Positions 15,158 through 23,469 of a DNA stretch of 64,000 nucleotides are shown in pieces (positions within the stretch are counted from its first letter, which is position 1; each line of letters starts with the position of its first letter). Both the position numbers and the translations under genes were made by a program. The stretch covers positions 496,001-560,000 of the forward strand of contig CAVSKV010000002.1 in assembly GCA_963728785.1 (NCBI GenBank), read 5' to 3'. Source of the DNA: JAGWRI01 sp963728785. Lineage in GTDB: Bacteria; Gemmatimonadota; Gemmatimonadetes; Gemmatimonadales; Gemmatimonadaceae. A model generated the notes under the pieces. That model was not told the origin of the DNA. It worked only from the letters and a program-made list of their open reading frames with translations, and did no database searches.

Positions 15158-16576
15158 ATGCCTGCACGCTCTACGCACGGCCTTGTCGGTGATTCGCGGA
15201 GCCGCCCCGCGCGCGCGATTGCGCCGTCGCCGGGTGTCCCAATTGAAACCTCATCTGACGCGGCCGACGCGGTGTTCGCTCACGCGCGGGCCGCCGCGGC
15301 CACCGTATTCGGTGCGCCCGGGGAGCGCGAGTTCGCGTTGCGGTACTGGAACGGCCGAGTGGAGCCGGCGGCCCGCGCGCCGGCGAAATTCACGATCAGC
15401 CTTCGAGGGCCGTCGTCGCTCCGACGGATGTTGTGGCCACCGTCCGAACTCCGTATCGCCGAGGCCTTCATCGCCGGTGAGTTGGACGTGGAAGGCGATT
15501 TCGAGGCGGCCGCGGCGCTCGCTCCGCAGGTGCGCGACCGGCTGACGAACCCGAGTGCCTGGCCGCGCCTGTTCCGGCATCTGATGGCGCTCCCCGCCAC
15601 GGACGCGGGCCGGGTCCCGCCAGGGCGCCTGGCGCGGCGTGCCGGACGCCGCCACTCGTTGGGGCGCGATGGCGCCGCCGTCCGGTCGCACTACGACGTG
15701 GGCAATGACTTCTACGCGCTCTGGCTCGACGAGCACATGGTCTATTCGTGCGCGTACTTCGCGTCCCCCGATGTCACGCTCGACGAGGCGCAACGGGCGA
15801 AGCTGGACTACCTGTGTCGTAAGCTGCGGCTGCGGCCCGGCGAACGGCTGCTCGACGTGGGCTGTGGGTGGGGCGCGCTCGTGATGCACGCGGCCGCCCA
15901 TTACGGCGTCCACACCACCGGCATCACGCTCAGCCCCTCACAGGCCGCGCTCGCCGACGCCCGCATTCGCGACGCGGGGCTCGCTGACCGTATCCGCGTG
16001 GAAGTGCGCGATTATCGTGAACTCGCGCCGGCAGAGCCATTCGACAAGATCGTCAGCGTGGGAATGTTCGAACACGTCGGCCGCGACCACATGGCCGAGT
16101 ACTTCGGTGCCATGCACCGGTTGCTCAGACCCGGCGGGCTGTTCATGAATCACGGCATCGTCGAAGCGCCGACGCGCCATGACCGGGGATGGCGCGCGGC
16201 GTTCCGGCGGCTGGTATGGCGCGAGGGCAGGTTCGTCGATCGTTACGTCTTCCCCGACGGGGATCTCGTCCCACTGGCACTCGAGATCGAAGCCGCCGAG
16301 CATGCCGGATTCGAAACCCGGGACGTCGAATCGCTGCGCCCCCACTACGCGGCCACGCTGCGAGCCTGGGTGCGGCGCCTCGAGGCACGCTACGACGAAG
16401 CCGTCCGCTTGACGAGCGAAGCCACGGCGCGCACGTGGCGGCTGTACATGGCGGCCTCGGCGCACGCCTTCGCGGCCGCCGAGATCGGCGTCTGCCAGGT
16501 GCTGTTGGGAAAACCCGATTCCACCGGAAACGTCTCGATTCCACTCACCAGGCGGGATTTGTACAGAAACGCCTGA
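15158..16576 (+). CDS. cfa: Cyclopropane-fatty-acyl-phospholipid synthase
   Basis: Transfers a methylene group from S-adenosylmethionine onto double bonds of membrane phospholipid acyl chains. The 472-residue length is slightly above the usual 380-430 because of an N-terminal extension and an amphipathic N-domain. The catalytic domain starts near residue 170 with SHYDVGNDFYALWLDEHMVYS. The SAM motif VGCGWG is at residues 234-239, and the family segments GITLSPSQ, SVGMFEHVG and MNHGIV follow. It is divergent from the copper operon. The next gene is a desaturase, whose products are the substrate of this enzyme. Confidence 0.92.
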   Translation: MPARSTHGLVGDSRSRPARAIAPSPGVPIETSSDAADAVFAHARAAAATVFGAPGEREFALRYWNGRVEPAARAPAKFTISLRGPSSLRRMLWPPSELRIAEAFIAGELDVEGDFEAAAALAPQVRDRLTNPSAWPRLFRHLMALPATDAGRVPPGRLARRAGRRHSLGRDGAAVRSHYDVGNDFYALWLDEHMVYSCAYFASPDVTLDEAQRAKLDYLCRKLRLRPGERLLDVGCGWGALVMHAAAHYGVHTTGITLSPSQAALADARIRDAGLADRIRVEVRDYRELAPAEPFDKIVSVGMFEHVGRDHMAEYFGAMHRLLRPGGLFMNHGIVEAPTRHDRGWRAAFRRLVWREGRFVDRYVFPDGDLVPLALEIEAAEHAGFETRDVESLRPHYAATLRAWVRRLEARYDEAVRLTSEATARTWRLYMAASAHAFAAAEIGVCQVLLGKPDSTGNVSIPLTRRDLYRNA

Positions 16577-16688
16577 TCCCCGGCAAATACCTGACCGCGC
16601 GACCGTGGTAGCTGGAGTAGATTGAAGCAGTCCGGATACGCCTCATCCTGGGGCAGCCCGCCGCCGGAACTCCTCGCTCCCACATCCT

Positions 16689-17762
16689 ATGGGTTCAGCA
16701 ATCACGGCCGCCTCCGCTGCCGGCACCGCGCGCGCGTCCGCATCCACGCCCGATGCACGATCCAACCTCGCATGGCGCCAGATGGTGACGCCATTCGAAG
16801 CGCCATCGCTCATGCGCAGCATCTGGCAGGTCGCGAGCACGCTCGTTCCGCTCGCCATCGCGCTTTACGTCATGTACCGCAGCCTCGCGTTCCCCTATTG
16901 GGTGACGCTGCTGCTCGCCATTCCGGCCGCCGGCCTGACGGTACGCACGTTCACGATCATGCACGACTGCGCCCACGGTTCGCTGTTCGAACAGCGATGG
17001 GCGAACGATGTCGTCGGCTGGTTCACCGGCGTGCTCGCCCTCACCCCATATGTGCAGTGGCGGCGCGACCACGTGCTCCACCATGCCTCGTCGGGCGATC
17101 TCAATCGCCGCGGCCATGGCGACGTGTGGACGCTCACCGTACGCGAGTATCAGGCGCTCTCGCGGCTGGGCAAGTTGCGCTACCGCCTGTTCCGGCACCC
17201 CTTGGTGCTGTTCGGCCTCGGGCCGCTTCAGCTCGCCTTGGGCCAGCGCTGGCGCTCGCGCAGCACGGCAACGGGCAAGAAGGAGCAAGCCAGTGTGCGG
17301 GAGACCGACCTCGCACTCGTCGCACTCGTCCTCGGCTTCTCGGCGCTCATCGGTCCGCTGGCCGTGGTTGAGATCTACGTGCCCGTGTTCATGATCGCCG
17401 GCGCCGCCGGTATCTGGCTGTTCTACGTGCAGCACCAGTTCGAAGACACGTACTGGGCCGAGCACGAGGAGTGGGACTATGTCACGGCGTCGATTCGCGG
17501 CAGTTCGTACTACAAGCTCCCGGCCGTGCTCAACTGGTTCACCTGCAACATCGGGCTGCACCACGTGCACCACCTGAGCCCGCGCATTCCCAACTACCGG
17601 CTCCACGAGTGCCATGACGCCAACGAGCGGCTCCAGGAGGCCACCACCATCGGCATCCTCGAGAGCCGCAAGACCGTGCGGCTCACCCTGTGGGACGAGG
17701 ACGCCCGCCGCCTGGTGGGATGGGATGCTTTGCGGCGCAGCGTGCCGGTGCCCGGGGTGTAG
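16689..17762 (+). CDS. Membrane fatty-acid desaturase
   Basis: An integral-membrane di-iron desaturase of 357 residues, introducing double bonds into acyl chains. The three His boxes are in order: HDCAHGS (from His92), HVLHH (128-132) and HHVHH (291-295). Hydrophobic pairs lie at about residues 50-85 and 205-245. It follows the cyclopropane synthase by 112 bp on the same strand, so the two may adjust membrane fluidity together. Regiospecificity cannot be told. Confidence 0.9.
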   Translation: MGSAITAASAAGTARASASTPDARSNLAWRQMVTPFEAPSLMRSIWQVASTLVPLAIALYVMYRSLAFPYWVTLLLAIPAAGLTVRTFTIMHDCAHGSLFEQRWANDVVGWFTGVLALTPYVQWRRDHVLHHASSGDLNRRGHGDVWTLTVREYQALSRLGKLRYRLFRHPLVLFGLGPLQLALGQRWRSRSTATGKKEQASVRETDLALVALVLGFSALIGPLAVVEIYVPVFMIAGAAGIWLFYVQHQFEDTYWAEHEEWDYVTASIRGSSYYKLPAVLNWFTCNIGLHHVHHLSPRIPNYRLHECHDANERLQEATTIGILESRKTVRLTLWDEDARRLVGWDALRRSVPVPGV

Positions 17763-17851
17763 TCGGCCCCGGGGATCGGGACGCTCTCCGCCTGGCCCAT
17801 TGCGGCTACGGGGCGCGACTTTGAACTCCGCGCCCCGGTCACGTAGTTTCC

Positions 17852-17880
17852 CCGTCCTACCGTCCTACCGTCCTACCGAC
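17852..17880 (+). repeat. Tandem repeat of CCGTCCTA, three and a half units
   Basis: Three perfect copies of the 8-mer CCGTCCTA (17852-17875) plus a partial fourth (CCGAC) sit directly before the nuclease ATG at 17884, occupying the position where a ribosome-binding site would be. The same unit occurs twice at 7203-7218 and inverted at 7172. Two separated sites with the same unit suggest a small dispersed repeat family. Confidence 0.8.
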
Positions 17881-17883
17881 TCA

Positions 17884-18810
17884 ATGCGCCGCATCCTCAC
17901 CGCTTTCGCCCTAACCGCCGCCGCCGTGCTCCTCGCGCCGCGGCTCCTTTCCGCCTGGAACGCCACCGGCCACCGCACCATCGCCGACATCGCCTGGCAG
18001 CACATGACGCCCACGGCCCGCGCGCGCGCCGTGGAGTTGCTCATGCACGGCCCGCCGCTCGCCAATCTCGCGTCGCTTCGCCCGTCCACCGGCACCGCCG
18101 CCGAACGCGACCGCGCGCTGTTCATGAACGCGTCTACCTGGCCCGATCTCGTCCGCGACAGAAACACACCCTGGTACGCCTATAACCGCCCCACCTGGCA
18201 CTACGCCGATTTCTATTGGGATGTCGAGAACGGCCAGCCGCACGACATCCCGGGCACCGGTCCCGACTCGTCGAACGCCGGCGAGCGCATCAACGCCTTC
18301 CGCGATGCGCTCGCCGATCCCAGCATGCCGGACACGGCCAAGGCCGTGGACCTGACATGGATCCTTCACCTCGTGGGCGACATCCACCAGCCGCTGCACG
18401 CCAGCTCGCGCGTCACGGCGCAGAATCCGCTGCCGGCCGGCGACAAGGGCGGCAACGACTTCGTCCTCGGCGACGAGCACCACCGGCTGCATGCCTTCTG
18501 GGACAACATCCTCGACGAGTCCGTCTCGCGCGAACCCGGCGAGGATTCCATCGCCTACGCATCGCGGCTGGCCGCGATGGTCGAGCGCGCCCATCCGCTC
18601 TCGGCCATGCAGCTACAGGCTGACTCGCTCGGCGTGGCCACGTGGGAGCACGAGAGCCTGGTCATCTCCCAGCGCCAGGTATACGCCGGGATCACGCCGG
18701 GCGCCGCGCCTTCGTCTGCGTACCAGGCCGCGGCGCTCGCCGCCTCCGAAGCGCGCATCGCGCTGGCCGGCTACCGGCTCGCCGCACTGCTCAACGCGGT
18801 GCTGAAGTAG
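17884..18810 (+). CDS. Secreted S1/P1-type nuclease
   Basis: A zinc-dependent single-strand nuclease and 3'-nucleotidase of 308 residues. After a signal peptide (FALTAAAVLLAPRLLSA) the mature chain would begin with the N-terminal Trp that binds a zinc ion in this family (WNATGHRTIADIAW). Further zinc ligands are visible in TWHYADFYWD, the HLVGDIHQPLH motif, and GDEHHRLHAFWD. The start directly follows a CCGTCCTA array and has no ribosome-binding site. Its end converges on the acyltransferase gene with a shared inverted repeat. It probably scavenges phosphate or nucleosides outside the cell. Confidence 0.9.
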   Translation: MRRILTAFALTAAAVLLAPRLLSAWNATGHRTIADIAWQHMTPTARARAVELLMHGPPLANLASLRPSTGTAAERDRALFMNASTWPDLVRDRNTPWYAYNRPTWHYADFYWDVENGQPHDIPGTGPDSSNAGERINAFRDALADPSMPDTAKAVDLTWILHLVGDIHQPLHASSRVTAQNPLPAGDKGGNDFVLGDEHHRLHAFWDNILDESVSREPGEDSIAYASRLAAMVERAHPLSAMQLQADSLGVATWEHESLVISQRQVYAGITPGAAPSSAYQAAALAASEARIALAGYRLAALLNAVLK

Positions 18811-18819
18811 CGCTCGGCG

Positions 18820-18850
18820 GTCACGCTGGAGGCGCGCCCCCCAGCGTGAC
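18820..18850. terminator. Perfect 10-bp inverted repeat between convergent genes
   Basis: GTCACGCTGG (18820-18829) and CCAGCGTGAC (18841-18850) form a perfect stem with an 11-nt GC-rich loop. It starts 10 bases after the nuclease stop and includes the last codons of the convergent acyltransferase. It is probably a bidirectional terminator, but there is no T-run on either side. Confidence 0.5.
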
Positions 18851-19645
18851 GGCCCCCACTTCCCGCCGGTACCGCTCCCACTCGTCGGCCTCGATCCGAC
18901 GAGCCGGCACGCCGCCCCACCGCTCGCGCGGACCCACCCGCGTGCCGGGCAGCAGCACCGAGTGCGCCAGCACCGTCGCTCCCTCGCCCACCTCCACGTC
19001 ACCCATCACCGTCGCCTTCTCGCCGATCGTCGCTCGACTCCCGATCGTCACCGGCGCGATCACCAGCCGCCCCGCGCCCCCGTAGTGGCAGAAGATCTGC
19101 GCGCTCCCTCCGATCGATACATCGTCCCCCAACCTGATCATCGAGACGTCGGTCAGATACTCCGTCGTGATGCGCGGCCCCTTTCCCATCCGCATTCCCA
19201 TCGCCCGCAGGAACCACACGCCGAACGGCGTCAGCGTCACGAACGGCAGAAACGTGAGACGCACCAGGTAGAACAGCCCATTGTGCAGATACCACGGTAC
19301 GGCAGCAGCCGTGAAATAGCCGCCGTCGAACCGTTTGAGCCGCGTCGGCAGCACGAGGTTGAATACCGGAACCACGACCAGCAGCGAGAATCCCCACAGG
19401 AACAATGACGCGCCGCTCGCCACGCCGAGCAGCGGCCACCGGGCCCAGCTGCCCCATCGCCACAACGCCGGCCCCGCCCGGCTCATGATCCAGAGGGAGG
19501 GCACGAGCGCCAGCCCCAGCGCCGTTGCTGCAATCGTGTAGATGGCAATCACGGCCAGCGCGTAGCTCGCACGGTTGAACCGTCGCACGAACCGGTCCAC
19601 CACGCCCGTTGCCGGGGGATTGTCCGCCACATCGAAGAATCGCAT
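18821..19645 (-). CDS. Membrane-bound hexapeptide-repeat (left-handed beta-helix) acyltransferase-like protein
   Basis: A 274-residue protein with an N-terminal membrane part of about four hydrophobic segments (residues about 28-55, 68-98 and 110-150) and a C-terminal left-handed beta-helix (residues about 165-250). The helix shows hexapeptide pattern runs such as VTIGSRATIGEKATVMGDVEVGEGA. The arrangement resembles the C-terminal domain of Pls-type polylysine synthetases, where a similar helix lies next to membrane segments, but no synthetase is present here. Acyl transfer is inferred from the fold, and the acceptor is unknown. It is 10 bp downstream of a small membrane-protein gene, probably the same operon. 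Confidence 0.72.
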   Translation of the reverse strand: MRFFDVADNPPATGVVDRFVRRFNRASYALAVIAIYTIAATALGLALVPSLWIMSRAGPALWRWGSWARWPLLGVASGASLFLWGFSLLVVVPVFNLVLPTRLKRFDGGYFTAAAVPWYLHNGLFYLVRLTFLPFVTLTPFGVWFLRAMGMRMGKGPRITTEYLTDVSMIRLGDDVSIGGSAQIFCHYGGAGRLVIAPVTIGSRATIGEKATVMGDVEVGEGATVLAHSVLLPGTRVGPRERWGGVPARRIEADEWERYRREVGAVTLGGAPPA

Positions 19646-19655
19646 GGCGCGGCGG

Positions 19656-19904
19656 CTATGCGCCCTCGCGCGCTTCCTTCGCCCCGAAATACAGTCCGCC
19701 AGCCGAGATCAACAGCATGATCAGGAACATGAAGAACCCATACACGCACGCCGGATAGCCGAGCAGCGTGCCCGGTGCTCCGGGGGACGGGCACGTCAGT
19801 CCGCCCGTCTTTCCGAATAGTTCCTGGTAGCTCAACGTGCCCGAGAATGCCGTGCCCAGCAGGCTCAGCGCGAACACGAACTGCAACGCCCGCTTGATGA
19901 ACAT
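19656..19904 (-). CDS. Small membrane protein of unknown function (82 aa)
   Basis: The ATG at 19904 gives 82 residues with two hydrophobic helices: residues about 5-25 (ALQFVFALSLLGTAFSGTL) and 53-75 (GYPACVYGFFMFLIMLLISA). The loop between holds two Cys (LTCPSP and YPAC). The two-Cys, two-helix design might be a redox or structural protein, but I do not recognise a family. It is 10 bp before the acyltransferase gene. A longer open frame upstream has a highly Arg-rich, unlikely N-terminus. The 257 bp to the next divergent gene (20162) hold no clear ORF and presumably the promoters. Confidence 0.6.
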   Translation of the reverse strand: MFIKRALQFVFALSLLGTAFSGTLSYQELFGKTGGLTCPSPGAPGTLLGYPACVYGFFMFLIMLLISAGGLYFGAKEAREGA

Positions 19905-20161
19905 GATCCGCCTCCGCGATCCGACGCCCGCAACGCGCATCGACCTCCAACAGCAACGCGACGTCTGTTTCCAAGATCGTCGCCCGCCACCGCCTCGCAG
20001 CCGGGGAATGCATTGGGCTCGCGTAAGGAACACCCGCACATACCGCCCTGCCCATCCGCACCGCAGTTGGGGGTTCTACGGACTGAAGGGGCGGCCCGCT
20101 CGGGTGACATTACTGATGTGTCGATTCACCTCCGCACGCTTCTCCTCGATGTGAGGCCCCC

Positions 20162-20608
20162 ATGCGAGCACGCGATCTCATGACCCCGATGCCGACGGTG
20201 ATCACCGCCGACGATTCCATCCCGAAGACGGCCGAAGTCATGCGCAACTTGGACGTCGGCATGCTTCCCGTCGTGGATGATCTCAATCATCGTCACCTGA
20301 TCGGCGTGATCACGGATCGCGATATCGTCGTGCGCTGTCTGGCTGACCAGGGCATGGTGGAGTGCCACGTCCGCAACCACATGACGACGGAGCCGCTCGT
20401 CTACGTGCGCGAGACGGCGGAATTGGTGGATATCGTCGCCAAGATGGAGCGGTACCAGGTGCGGCGGTTGCCCGTGGTCGACGCTGACCTGCGGGTCGTC
20501 GGCATCGTCACCCAGGCCGACCTGGCGCGCCATGTCGGCCCGCAGGATCCCGCATTGATCGAAGAAGTGATCGAACGCATTTCGAGCCCCGGCGTGCTGG
20601 TGCCCTGA
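20162..20608 (+). CDS. Two-CBS-domain protein
   Basis: A 148-residue protein consisting of just two CBS motifs (residues about 1-60 and 75-140), forming one Bateman module that binds adenosyl nucleotides. Typical phrases are ARDLMTPMPTVITADDSI, LIGVITDRDIVVR and VVGIVTQADLARHV. It is the first gene of a five-gene cluster with BON, phosphoribosyltransferase, erythromycin-esterase-like and hydrolase genes. Such small CBS proteins often serve stress or energy-sensing roles, but the specific partner is unknown. A GAGG site lies eight bases before the ATG. Confidence 0.88.
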   Translation: MRARDLMTPMPTVITADDSIPKTAEVMRNLDVGMLPVVDDLNHRHLIGVITDRDIVVRCLADQGMVECHVRNHMTTEPLVYVRETAELVDIVAKMERYQVRRLPVVDADLRVVGIVTQADLARHVGPQDPALIEEVIERISSPGVLVP

Positions 20609-20664
20609 GCCGCGCCGACCCGAGGACGAACCACAGGCCGCCCGATCGCGGCCGGGAGAACACC

Positions 20665-21321
20665 GTGAAAACCGACATGCAGCTCCAGCGAGATGTGATC
20701 GAAGAGATGGCGTGGCAGCCTAACATCAGCGACGCCGAGATCGCCGTCGGCGCCAAGAACGGCGTGGTCACGCTGTCGGGATTTGTCAACACGTATGCCC
20801 AGAAGTTCGCCGCGGTTAGGTCGGCCGAAAAGGTGCGCGGCGTCCACGCCGTGGCCGACGACCTCAAGGTCCGGCTGCCCAACGCCCTCATGCGCTCGGA
20901 TACCGACATCGCGCACGCCGCCGTTTCGGCACTGAAGTGGGACGTCGAGGTTCCTGATTCACGGATCAAAGTGCTGGTCGACGACGGCTGGGTGTCGCTC
21001 GACGGCGCCGTGGATTGGCAGTTCCAGCGGCTGGCGGCCGAGCGTGCCGTGCGCCACCTGTCGGGCGTGAAAGGCGTGATCGATCGCGTTACCGTGCAGC
21101 AACCCAAGGTGTCGGCGTACGAGGTCAATCAGCGCATCCAGGATGCGCTCAAACGCAGCGCCGCGCTGGACGCCGACAAGATCTCGGTCGAGGCCAAGGA
21201 CGGAAAGGTGGTGCTCCGCGGCACCGTGCGTTCGTGGTCCGAGCGCGAGGACGCCGAGCGCGCAGCCTGGGCGTCCCCGGGAGTCACCGAGGTCGACGAT
21301 GAGATTGCCGTAGCGTTTTGA
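20665..21321 (+). CDS. Triple BON-domain protein
   Basis: A 218-residue protein with three consecutive BON domains (about residues 5-70, 77-145 and 150-215), each with the Gly-Val-hydrophobic core such as VGAKNGVVTLSGFV, VLVDDGWVSLDGAV and VEAKDGKVVLRGTV. BON domains bind membranes, and OsmY-type proteins are induced by osmotic stress. There is no evident signal peptide, so it may be cytoplasmic, unlike OsmY. It is the second gene of the stress cluster. Confidence 0.9.
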   Translation: MKTDMQLQRDVIEEMAWQPNISDAEIAVGAKNGVVTLSGFVNTYAQKFAAVRSAEKVRGVHAVADDLKVRLPNALMRSDTDIAHAAVSALKWDVEVPDSRIKVLVDDGWVSLDGAVDWQFQRLAAERAVRHLSGVKGVIDRVTVQQPKVSAYEVNQRIQDALKRSAALDADKISVEAKDGKVVLRGTVRSWSEREDAERAAWASPGVTEVDDEIAVAF

Positions 21322-21340
21322 CCAAGAGGAGACGCAGCTC

Positions 21341-22009
21341 ATGGCACCACGATTCCGTGACCGCCGCGAGGCCGGACAGCGCCTGGCTGAGTTGATGCAG
21401 CCCTATGCGCTCGAGCCCGATCTGATCGTGCTCGGCCTGCCCCGCGGTGGGGTGCCCGTGGCGTACGAAGTCGCCACCGCCCTGGACGCCCCGCTCGATG
21501 TGTTCGTCGTGCGCAAGCTGGGCGTCCCCGGGCATGAGGAGTACGCCATGGGCGCCATTGCCAGCGGCGGGATCCGCGTCCTGAACCAGGACGTGATCCG
21601 TGAGTTGCACATTCCGCTCACCGCCGTTGAGGCGGTGGAGCGGGCCGAGCGCGCCGAGCTGGCACGGCGCGAGCAGGTATATCGCGATGGCCGGCCGGCC
21701 CCCGTGCTCCGCAACCGGACGGTCGTGCTCGTGGACGACGGCCTGGCCACGGGCTCGACCATGCTGGCCGCCATCGCCGCCGCGCGCACGCAGCAACCGC
21801 GCCAGGTCATCGTCGCGGTGCCGGTCGCTTCGGTCGAAGCCTGTGCCGCCGTGCGGCGACAGGCCGACGGCTGCGTGTGCGCGTCCACCCCCGACCCGTT
21901 CCATGGCGTCGGGCTCTGGTATCTCAACTTCAATCAGACAACCGACGAAGAGGTGCAGCGGCTGCTGGCCGGCCGCGCCGCACCCGATCCGGCGGTCGTC
22001 CATCACTGA
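21341..22009 (+). CDS. Phosphoribosyltransferase-fold protein
   Basis: A type I PRTase-fold protein of 222 residues. The PRPP loop VVLVDDGLATGSTM (about residues 127-140) is intact, and the N-terminal ILGLPRGGVPVAYEVA and VVRKLGVPGHEEYAMGAIA are characteristic of a family found next to stress genes and hydrolases rather than in purine or pyrimidine salvage. AGAGGAG lies about 11 bases before the ATG. The substrate is unknown. Its family is often fused or adjacent to a dienelactone-hydrolase-type protein, matching the last gene of this cluster. Confidence 0.87.
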   Translation: MAPRFRDRREAGQRLAELMQPYALEPDLIVLGLPRGGVPVAYEVATALDAPLDVFVVRKLGVPGHEEYAMGAIASGGIRVLNQDVIRELHIPLTAVEAVERAERAELARREQVYRDGRPAPVLRNRTVVLVDDGLATGSTMLAAIAAARTQQPRQVIVAVPVASVEACAAVRRQADGCVCASTPDPFHGVGLWYLNFNQTTDEEVQRLLAGRAAPDPAVVHH

Positions 22010-22030
22010 CGGACCAGCGAGGACCGGGCC

Positions 22031-23377
22031 ATGCCGACCGTTGCACGCGCCACCCTGCCACAGCTCGTCGCCGACGCGGCGTACCCGCTCACCGGCGGAC
22101 CCGAAGACTTCGACGCCCTTCTCGCCCGCATCGGCGACGCGCCGTTCGTGCTGATCGGCGAGGCCTCGCACGGCACGCACGAGTTCTACCGCATCCGGGC
22201 CGAGATCACCAAACGGCTCATCACCGAACGCGGTTTCTCAGCGGTGGCCGTCGAGGCCGACTGGCCCGATGCGTACCGGGTGAACCGCTACGTGCGCGGC
22301 ACCGGCGACGATAGCGACGCCACCGAAGCGCTGAGCGGATTCGTGCGCTTCCCGCAGTGGATGTGGCGCAACGCCGACGTGCTCGACTTCATCGGCTGGC
22401 TGCGCGCGTTCAACGAGACGCGCCCGGAGCCCGATCGCCGGGTCGGGTTCTACGGGCTCGACCTGTATAGCCTGCACGCGTCCATCGACGCCGTGCTCCG
22501 CTACCTGCGCAAGGTCGACCCCGAAGCCGCCGAACAGGCGCGCGAGCGCTACGCCTGCTTCGACCAATTCGGTTCCGACCCGCAAACATACGGATACGCC
22601 ACGACCGCCGGGCTCGCCCCCTCGTGCGAGGCCGAAGTGATCGCGCAACTCGTCGAGCTACGGCGGTCGGCCGGCGACTACGCGCGGCGCGACGGACGCC
22701 TCGCCGCCGATGATCTGTTCTTCGCCGAGCAGAACGCACGCCTCGTCGCCAACGCCGAACAGTACTACCGTGCGATGTTCGGGAGCCGCACGTCGAGTTG
22801 GAACCTGCGTGACCTCCACATGGCCGACACGCTCGACGCCCTGGTGGCGTTCCTGCGGCCTCGCGTGGAGGCCCCGAAGCTCGTCGTCTGGGCCCACAAC
22901 TCGCACCTCGGTGATGCGCGCGCCACCGAACTCGGCCGCTCCGGTGAGTTGAACCTCGGCCAACTCGCTCGGCAGCGCCACGGACACGAGGCCGTCCTGA
23001 TCGGGTTCAGCACGTACGACGGAACCGTCACCGCGGCCACGGATTGGGACGCCCCCGCCGAGCGCAAGATCGTGCGCCCGGGGCTTCCCGGCAGCTACGA
23101 GGCCACCTTCCACGACACGGAGATGTCCAACTTCCTCCTCCTGCCATCGCGTACGGAGGAACTCCGCGCTGCACTCGATCACGCGCGGCTGCAGCGCGCT
23201 ATTGGCGTGATCTACCGGCCGCTCAGCGAGCGGCAGAGCCATTACTTCCACACGCACCTTCCGCGCCAGTTCGACGCCGTGTTGCACTACGACCGCACCC
23301 GCGCCGTGGAGCCGCTCGAGCGCACCGCGATGTGGGAACGCGGAGAGATGCCGGAGACGTACCCGACGGCGCTTTGA
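22031..23377 (+). CDS. Erythromycin-esterase family protein
   Basis: A 448-residue EreA/EreB-like hydrolase. Catalytic-site sequences are present: IGEASHGTHEFYRIRAEITK near residues 43-62 with the conserved Glu and His, AVEADWPDAYRVNRY, and WAHNSHLGDARATEL near residue 290 with the second His. Family members of this chromosomal type co-occur with PRTase and hydrolase genes and have no shown antibiotic role; macrolide resistance should not be assumed. It is the fourth gene of the stress cluster. Confidence 0.88.
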   Translation: MPTVARATLPQLVADAAYPLTGGPEDFDALLARIGDAPFVLIGEASHGTHEFYRIRAEITKRLITERGFSAVAVEADWPDAYRVNRYVRGTGDDSDATEALSGFVRFPQWMWRNADVLDFIGWLRAFNETRPEPDRRVGFYGLDLYSLHASIDAVLRYLRKVDPEAAEQARERYACFDQFGSDPQTYGYATTAGLAPSCEAEVIAQLVELRRSAGDYARRDGRLAADDLFFAEQNARLVANAEQYYRAMFGSRTSSWNLRDLHMADTLDALVAFLRPRVEAPKLVVWAHNSHLGDARATELGRSGELNLGQLARQRHGHEAVLIGFSTYDGTVTAATDWDAPAERKIVRPGLPGSYEATFHDTEMSNFLLLPSRTEELRAALDHARLQRAIGVIYRPLSERQSHYFHTHLPRQFDAVLHYDRTRAVEPLERTAMWERGEMPETYPTAL

Positions 23378-23384
23378 GCTTGGT

Positions 23385-23430
23385 CACTGAAAACCGAGAG
23401 CTGCAAACTGACAGCTCTCAGCTTTCAGTG
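23385..23430. repeat. 19-bp imperfect inverted repeat between cluster genes
   Basis: CACTGAAA and TTTCAGTG frame a second pair GAGAGCTG/CAGCTCTC, giving 19-nt arms (23385-23403 and 23412-23430) with two mismatches and an 8-nt loop. It is AT-richer than its surroundings and lies between the esterase-like gene and the hydrolase. It may be a hairpin that separates expression within the cluster, or a small mobile repeat. No T-run follows. Confidence 0.6.
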
Positions 23431-23469
23431 AACGGTGGCCAGTTGGCGGTCGTCCACGAAGGAGGTCAT

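Noticed and set aside
22031..23377. Macrolide resistance gene
   Set aside because: The family name is erythromycin esterase, but this chromosomal type sits in a stress cluster and no resistance can be inferred.
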